A program made the position numbers and the translations under genes. From positions 23,095 through 87,094 of the forward strand of contig DCXN01000003.1 in the NCBI GenBank assembly GCA_002327685.1: 64,000 nt of DNA, given 5' to 3'. Numbering within the stretch: the first letter of the stretch is position 1; the number at the start of each line of letters is the position of its first letter. Under the pieces are notes generated by a model, which saw only the letters and a program-made list of their open reading frames with translations, ran no database searches and was not told the DNA's origin. Positions 61,301 through 64,000 of the stretch are shown here, piece by piece. Origin of the DNA: Patescibacteria group bacterium UBA2135 (GTDB taxonomy: Bacteria > Patescibacteriota > Minisyncoccia > Phycocordibacterales > UBA2135).

Positions 61301-62328
61301 TTTGAAATGCCATCCCACAAAGGAAGCGGTGTACCAATGTGTCTGTTCCCAAACACATCCTCAAGACGTCCTTTATCCATATGCTCCATTCCTTCAATCA
61401 ATTTACCTTGCCTTAAAAGGTGCCACCCCTTATTAAACATCGCTCTGTTATCTTCCGGATCAGCTTGTTGTACTATCTCCCAACCTTTATCAAAATCGCC
61501 TCGCAATCCCGCCTCAAGCATAAAATCAAGCGGTTTTTTCTCACGCACTGGTTCTGGTTTATCATTCCAAAATTCACCCCCTTGGTAAGTTTCCCACAAA
61601 TCTTCTCCTAAAAGCTTCTCGGGATCATAGTGTCTCTTTTCAAGTTTTTTTCTTATAGTATGAAGTCCAGGTATACCCCACGCATCAGTATCATTTTCAA
61701 TAATAGGATTGATAATGTCATTAAAATCATGATCGTGCCCTTCTATGCCAAGAAAATCATATATACGTCCAAGCTCGCGTTCCGGATTATTTATAAGATC
61801 ATCATACTCAACAAATAAAAGATTTTCTCTGTAATTTTCAAAGCCATGTTTCAGCGCGACGTAAGACCCCATCACCATTCCACCATTCTGATCCATAATA
61901 TTTCTGACGTATTGCCGCACGTTTTCCGGCTTCTGAAGCTTAACAAAACTTGCAATACATTCAGCAATAGGCCTTACGGTGCAAACTATTTTTGGATCCT
62001 CTCCTAATATTTCACGCAGTTTATCAATGTGCGCTGGCCATCCTCTATTTTTATCAATTACATTCAGCTCTTTTACATGCGCATACATCCCATCAGCCGC
62101 GCCTCGTAAAACGTGCGCCAATTGTCCATCAATAGGAGATGCGGTAGTAGAGCGATCTTGTAAAAATCCCATAGTCGCCCCTTGCATCGCCGCAATTAAA
62201 GCGGATGTCGGAGATACATACACATTCGGATTTTGAGACAACAAAGCCGCCAACAACGTTGAGCCACTCCGCGGCAACCCGCTTAAAAAATAGAACTGTT
62301 TTTTCGTGTTTTCAGCCTTTTCTTCCAT
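58303..62328 (-). CDS. Sulfotransferase/GT9/methyltransferase/TPR/OGT fusion protein
   Basis: The 1341-residue soluble protein has five parts. (1) A sulfotransferase-like domain (about 10-235): FYFLSGLPRSGSTLLAALLS is the phosphosulfate loop and TVRPIAECIASFVK the 3'-phosphate site. (2) Helical repeats and a GT9-like GT-B domain (about 270-590): LLNCEGGLGDQ, LKVGLRWYGNPRF, LVITSCTAVAHLSAAMGVPT. (3) A class I methyltransferase (about 640-770): VLLDYGCGIGRIAKELI, AVVGVDSSPSMLKLSD. (4) A short Asp/Asn-rich linker (about 808-822) and TPR repeats (about 825-950). (5) A GT41/OGT-like domain (about 978-1335): LRVGYVSPDFRLHSVNYFFE, DTFPYSGTATTSEALWMGVP. The start at 62328 is the first ATG; an earlier TTG is also in frame. 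It would build and decorate a protein-linked glycan. Confidence 0.85.
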   Translation of the reverse strand: MEEKAENTKKQFYFLSGLPRSGSTLLAALLSQNPNVYVSPTSALIAAMQGATMGFLQDRSTTASPIDGQLAHVLRGAADGMYAHVKELNVIDKNRGWPAHIDKLREILGEDPKIVCTVRPIAECIASFVKLQKPENVRQYVRNIMDQNGGMVMGSYVALKHGFENYRENLLFVEYDDLINNPERELGRIYDFLGIEGHDHDFNDIINPIIENDTDAWGIPGLHTIRKKLEKRHYDPEKLLGEDLWETYQGGEFWNDKPEPVREKKPLDFMLEAGLRGDFDKGWEIVQQADPEDNRAMFNKGWHLLRQGKLIEGMEHMDKGRLEDVFGNRHIGTPLPLWDGISKGTVLLNCEGGLGDQICNIRFAKGIAERGCKVVASCSPELMPILKDVEGVSSVIAHGVNPLNVYHDFWAPSMSAVHILKYEYEDLSGRPYIKRPIKENGKKLKVGLRWYGNPRFEHEQHRRFSPELMFGLLDNSDCEFYSLQRDDGAEFKPDEVEQLKLDTWTDTMKSLAELDLVITSCTAVAHLSAAMGVPTWNIVPILPYYLWALPGDTTPYYDSMRVFRQEEHGDWSAPFGKIKEELKKKLSKKSVEKTTGNLTYYPEVFSVQNLEQAKNVILTDENNENKWDIETKLSVKKLIKAFSVTKNSVLLDYGCGIGRIAKELIKQTNCAVVGVDSSPSMLKLSDDYVDSKNFTSYSVGDFKKVVETGLKFDAVFSILVLQHSLNPREDIDLVHGALRDEGLFYLLNENKRFLPTRSVDSKFVNWKDDGKNIIKLFEEKFTEIEDSSYKNLASKLYKKGSNDNDNDNEDEYDNDDEARRRATESSVKRYLLDGNNLRQQGHDLQAVDAFRKVIEIAPNYFEAYGLLGDSLISIGEYAEAEGVLLKAIEQALNPNAVAMGNLGNSYVVRGRNAEAERWYKSAVELMPENVNNHSNLMLCLNYGEHSKKEVYEEHKRWADMHARPLERAVKHENARVPDRRLRVGYVSPDFRLHSVNYFFEPLLEAHDKNKIETFCYAEVSKPDDVTKRLQAFADNWVSTVGMSDKEVAEKVRSDGIDILVDLAGHTKGNRLLVFARKPAPVQVSWMGYANTTGINAIDYRITDAIADPEGLTDDYYSEKLVRLPKSFLCFKPNENSPDISPSPYKKNGYITFGSLSDSAKVLPEVIRTWSVVLKNVPDSRLFLKSRALAENSTRQRCLDMFERFGVKRSRIKFSGPIQSFTEHLDTYKNIDICLDTFPYSGTATTSEALWMGVPVITLAGDRFAGRTGTSILTQVGLEDLIAENKEGYVKTAAVLAGDSGRLNYLRDGLRAQISNSQFFNKKEFAHQFETAYRGMWGVWCG

Positions 62329-62387
62329 AGTTTTTTTAAATATAACAAACAAACCTCAATTTTTAAAGAACAATTAGTGACTATTAA

Positions 62388-62414
62388 AACTCTGGACATC
62401 CGATGTCCAGAGTT
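62388..62414 (-). terminator. Hairpin, probable terminator
   Basis: 13-bp arms AACTCTGGACATC and GATGTCCAGAGTT surround one base, with TTTT on the minus strand. It lies between the RCC1 gene's end and the fusion gene. Confidence 0.6.
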
Positions 62415-62429
62415 ATGTAACACTCAAGT

Positions 62430-62468
62430 AAACTGGCGAATCCCGCTAAAAGCAGGATTCGCCAGTTT
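62430..62468 (-). terminator. Terminator of the RCC1-repeat gene
   Basis: AAACTGGCGAATCC and GGATTCGCCAGTTT with inner GC pairs lie just past the stop at 62483. Confidence 0.7.
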
Positions 62469-62482
62469 GCAGCATAAATAAT

Positions 62483-64000
62483 CTACTGATATTTTTTTCG
62501 AATTGTCCTTGTGCTCTGACCACCAACAGCAACAAAAGCCCAATCATTATGATGACCTAACTGAACAGGGCTGGAATAATCTGTCTGATTGTTGCGCCCA
62601 AGATATCCTTCATATCCGTCGCCCCACCCCCAAAAGGTACCATCAGTTTTAATACAACCTATGCTACTGACATTTCCTCCACCTTTAGGAATAATAGACC
62701 AATCTGTCAAAGTGCCAATTTGAACCGGAGAGGAACGTGCTGTAGTATCATTTTGCCCGCATTCTCCCGATGAGTTTTTACCCCATGCCCATAATGTTCC
62801 ATCGGTTTTAAGAGCAAATGTTGTAGCTCCAACACTTGCAACATCTGACCATGTTGTCAGGGAGCCAATTCCTACTAGAGACGTTCTCTGCGTAGTACTT
62901 TCATCTCCCAACTGCCCCTGATTGTTAAATCCACAACCAAAAAGTGTTCCGTCGGTCTTAATAATATGAAATTCATTCTGTCCTCCGCCCAATACAGACC
63001 ATGTTGTTAGAGAACCAACTTGTGTAGGAGACGAGCGGTCAGTTGTGTCTCCTTGTGCAAGATTTCCGTTTCCGTTATAACCCCAAGTCCAGAAAGTTCC
63101 GTTTGTTTTGATACCTAGAACGCCACTGCCCATACAATGAACTTGAGCCCATGTTGTAAGAGATCCTATCTGAACAGGAGAAGACCTATACGTGGTATCC
63201 TCTTGCCCTAGTTGACCTTTGTGATTTTGTCCCCACGACCAAATAGTGCCACTTGTTGTTATTGCAGTAGTAACAGCACCACTATTATATGCTTTAGACC
63301 AAGTTGTTAATTCCCCCACTTGTACAGGAGAAGAATACGCTGTTGTGTTGCCTAAACCAAGCCCGCCTTTAGCATTTTGTCCCCATGCCCATAATGTTCC
63401 GTTAGATTTTACACCAACCGTTTCATTACCCGAACCATGAAGATGTGTCCAATTATTGTCTGTCCCGACTTGGATTGGAGATGACTTAGTCACAGCATCT
63501 CCCCAACCACCACGCCCATGAGTACCACGACCCCATCCAAACAAATACCCGCTCGTAGTCCCCGCGGCGATGGTTGGCCGGCGGAGGCCTACAGTAAAAT
63601 TAAGACCGACAGCAGAATTCCATCCTGCCCCTGATCCTATTTGAATTGGGCTTGAATAATGAATAGTTTTTCTATTTCCTAATATTCCACTTGTTCCTGC
63701 ACCCCACATCCATAATGTCCCATCTGTTTTGACATTCTGTGAAGATGTGTCCATTGTTGAAGGCATTGTTCCCCAATCAGTTAGAGAACCAACCTGAACA
63801 GGTGAAGAATAATAAGTAACATTGCCTAAACCTGTCGCACCTTGATTGTGACCCCCCCAAACCCACAAGCTTCCATCTGTTTTTACGGCTAGAGCAGTTC
63901 TATTACCACCAGCTACAGTAGCCCAATCTGTCAAAGAACCAACTTGAACAGGAGAAGAACGCTTCACTACGGTTCCATCGCCAATTTGGCCCTTGCTATT
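62483..64000 (-). CDS. RCC1-repeat protein, partial
   Basis: The frame is open to the right edge, giving 505 visible codons; the codons before 63967 (NSKGQIGDGTV) continue the repeat, so the true start lies outside. Ten repeats of about 47-50 residues follow the pattern SSPVQVGSLTDW, then ALKTDGTLWAWGxN and GQLG. They should fold into one or more seven-bladed propellers. The C-terminus is short and basic (STRTIRKKYQ). In CPR genomes such proteins are usually exported surface or tail-like proteins; the eukaryotic nucleotide-exchange function should not be assumed. Position next to the glycan-enzyme genes makes it a candidate acceptor. Confidence 0.85.
   Translation of the reverse strand, partial: NSKGQIGDGTVVKRSSPVQVGSLTDWATVAGGNRTALAVKTDGSLWVWGGHNQGATGLGNVTYYSSPVQVGSLTDWGTMPSTMDTSSQNVKTDGTLWMWGAGTSGILGNRKTIHYSSPIQIGSGAGWNSAVGLNFTVGLRRPTIAAGTTSGYLFGWGRGTHGRGGWGDAVTKSSPIQVGTDNNWTHLHGSGNETVGVKSNGTLWAWGQNAKGGLGLGNTTAYSSPVQVGELTTWSKAYNSGAVTTAITTSGTIWSWGQNHKGQLGQEDTTYRSSPVQIGSLTTWAQVHCMGSGVLGIKTNGTFWTWGYNGNGNLAQGDTTDRSSPTQVGSLTTWSVLGGGQNEFHIIKTDGTLFGCGFNNQGQLGDESTTQRTSLVGIGSLTTWSDVASVGATTFALKTDGTLWAWGKNSSGECGQNDTTARSSPVQIGTLTDWSIIPKGGGNVSSIGCIKTDGTFWGWGDGYEGYLGRNNQTDYSSPVQLGHHNDWAFVAVGGQSTRTIRKKYQ

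Overview
The window looks like part of a small, host-dependent bacterial genome of the Candidate Phyla Radiation (Patescibacteria), most likely a Parcubacteria-type lineage. The evidence is: very short cytosolic proteins with divergent but complete motifs; several secreted proteins that combine a signal anchor, a coiled coil and peptidoglycan-binding repeats; a 62-residue S18 and an S6 with a long tail; a ComEC split into separate membrane and metallo-beta-lactamase genes; two hypothetical families I recall mainly from Parcubacteria (45645-46298 and 48433-49017); and RCC1-repeat and phage-tail-like surface proteins. There are no rRNA genes, no CRISPR array and one functional tRNA (His). This placement is inference; no marker gene was searched.

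Layout. 1-8.7 kb: a partial Y1 (IS200/REP-type) transposase, then a cell-surface block (two-repeat PG-binding protein, repeat-rich secreted protein, TPR protein, 1207-residue S-layer-like protein). 8.7-10.9 kb: about 1 kb of hairpins and a DeoR-like regulator. 11-15 kb: ftsK, a small secreted Ig-like protein and recA. 15-24 kb: a leucine-rich-repeat-like protein, an ECF sigma factor with a small membrane protein, the rpsF-ssb-rpsR cluster, an HtrA protease, tatD and a probable 6S-like RNA. 24-31.7 kb: metG, AI-2E-family permease, M16 peptidase, glyS and a secretion-related membrane protein. 32-46 kb: P-loop and RibD-like genes with shared 3' flanks, an ABC-F ATPase with a possible attenuator, an unidentified branched RNA with its own promoter and terminator, the ComEC-type MBL, a toxin-antitoxin pair, a truncated MBL copy, patatin, a class II aaRS paralogue, CtpA, SOD, ComEC and RNase HI. 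46-53.4 kb: CPR hypotheticals, recJ, SIMPL protein, a phosphomannomutase-like HAD enzyme, tRNA-His, tandem HNH proteins and a cobalamin adenosyltransferase. 53.6-64 kb: a glycan-modification island with a phage-tail-like protein, TPR-GT9, GT2, methyltransferase, GT2-TPR, a 1341-residue sulfotransferase/GT9/methyltransferase/TPR/OGT fusion and an RCC1-repeat protein running off the end.

The most unusual feature is intergenic. A GC-rich palindromic repeat of about 75 bp is scattered over the window. It recurs inside the loops of its own copies, always at the same junction, and in one case it supplies the stop codon and C-terminus of a glycosyltransferase. A copy without the inner unit (10.8 kb) can be compared with one that has it (56.3 kb). 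A Y1 transposase sits beside related palindromes at the left end, so a REP/RAYT-like relationship is plausible but not proven. Other families of AT-rich hairpins made of short degenerate tandem words occupy many remaining spacers, some in duplicate. Several genes appear to be transcribed from extended -10 promoters directly in front of the ATG (leaderless mRNAs).

The island at 53.6-64 kb is the best candidate for an undescribed biochemical system: sugar transfer, methylation and possibly sulfation enzymes, partly fused, next to surface-type repeat proteins.
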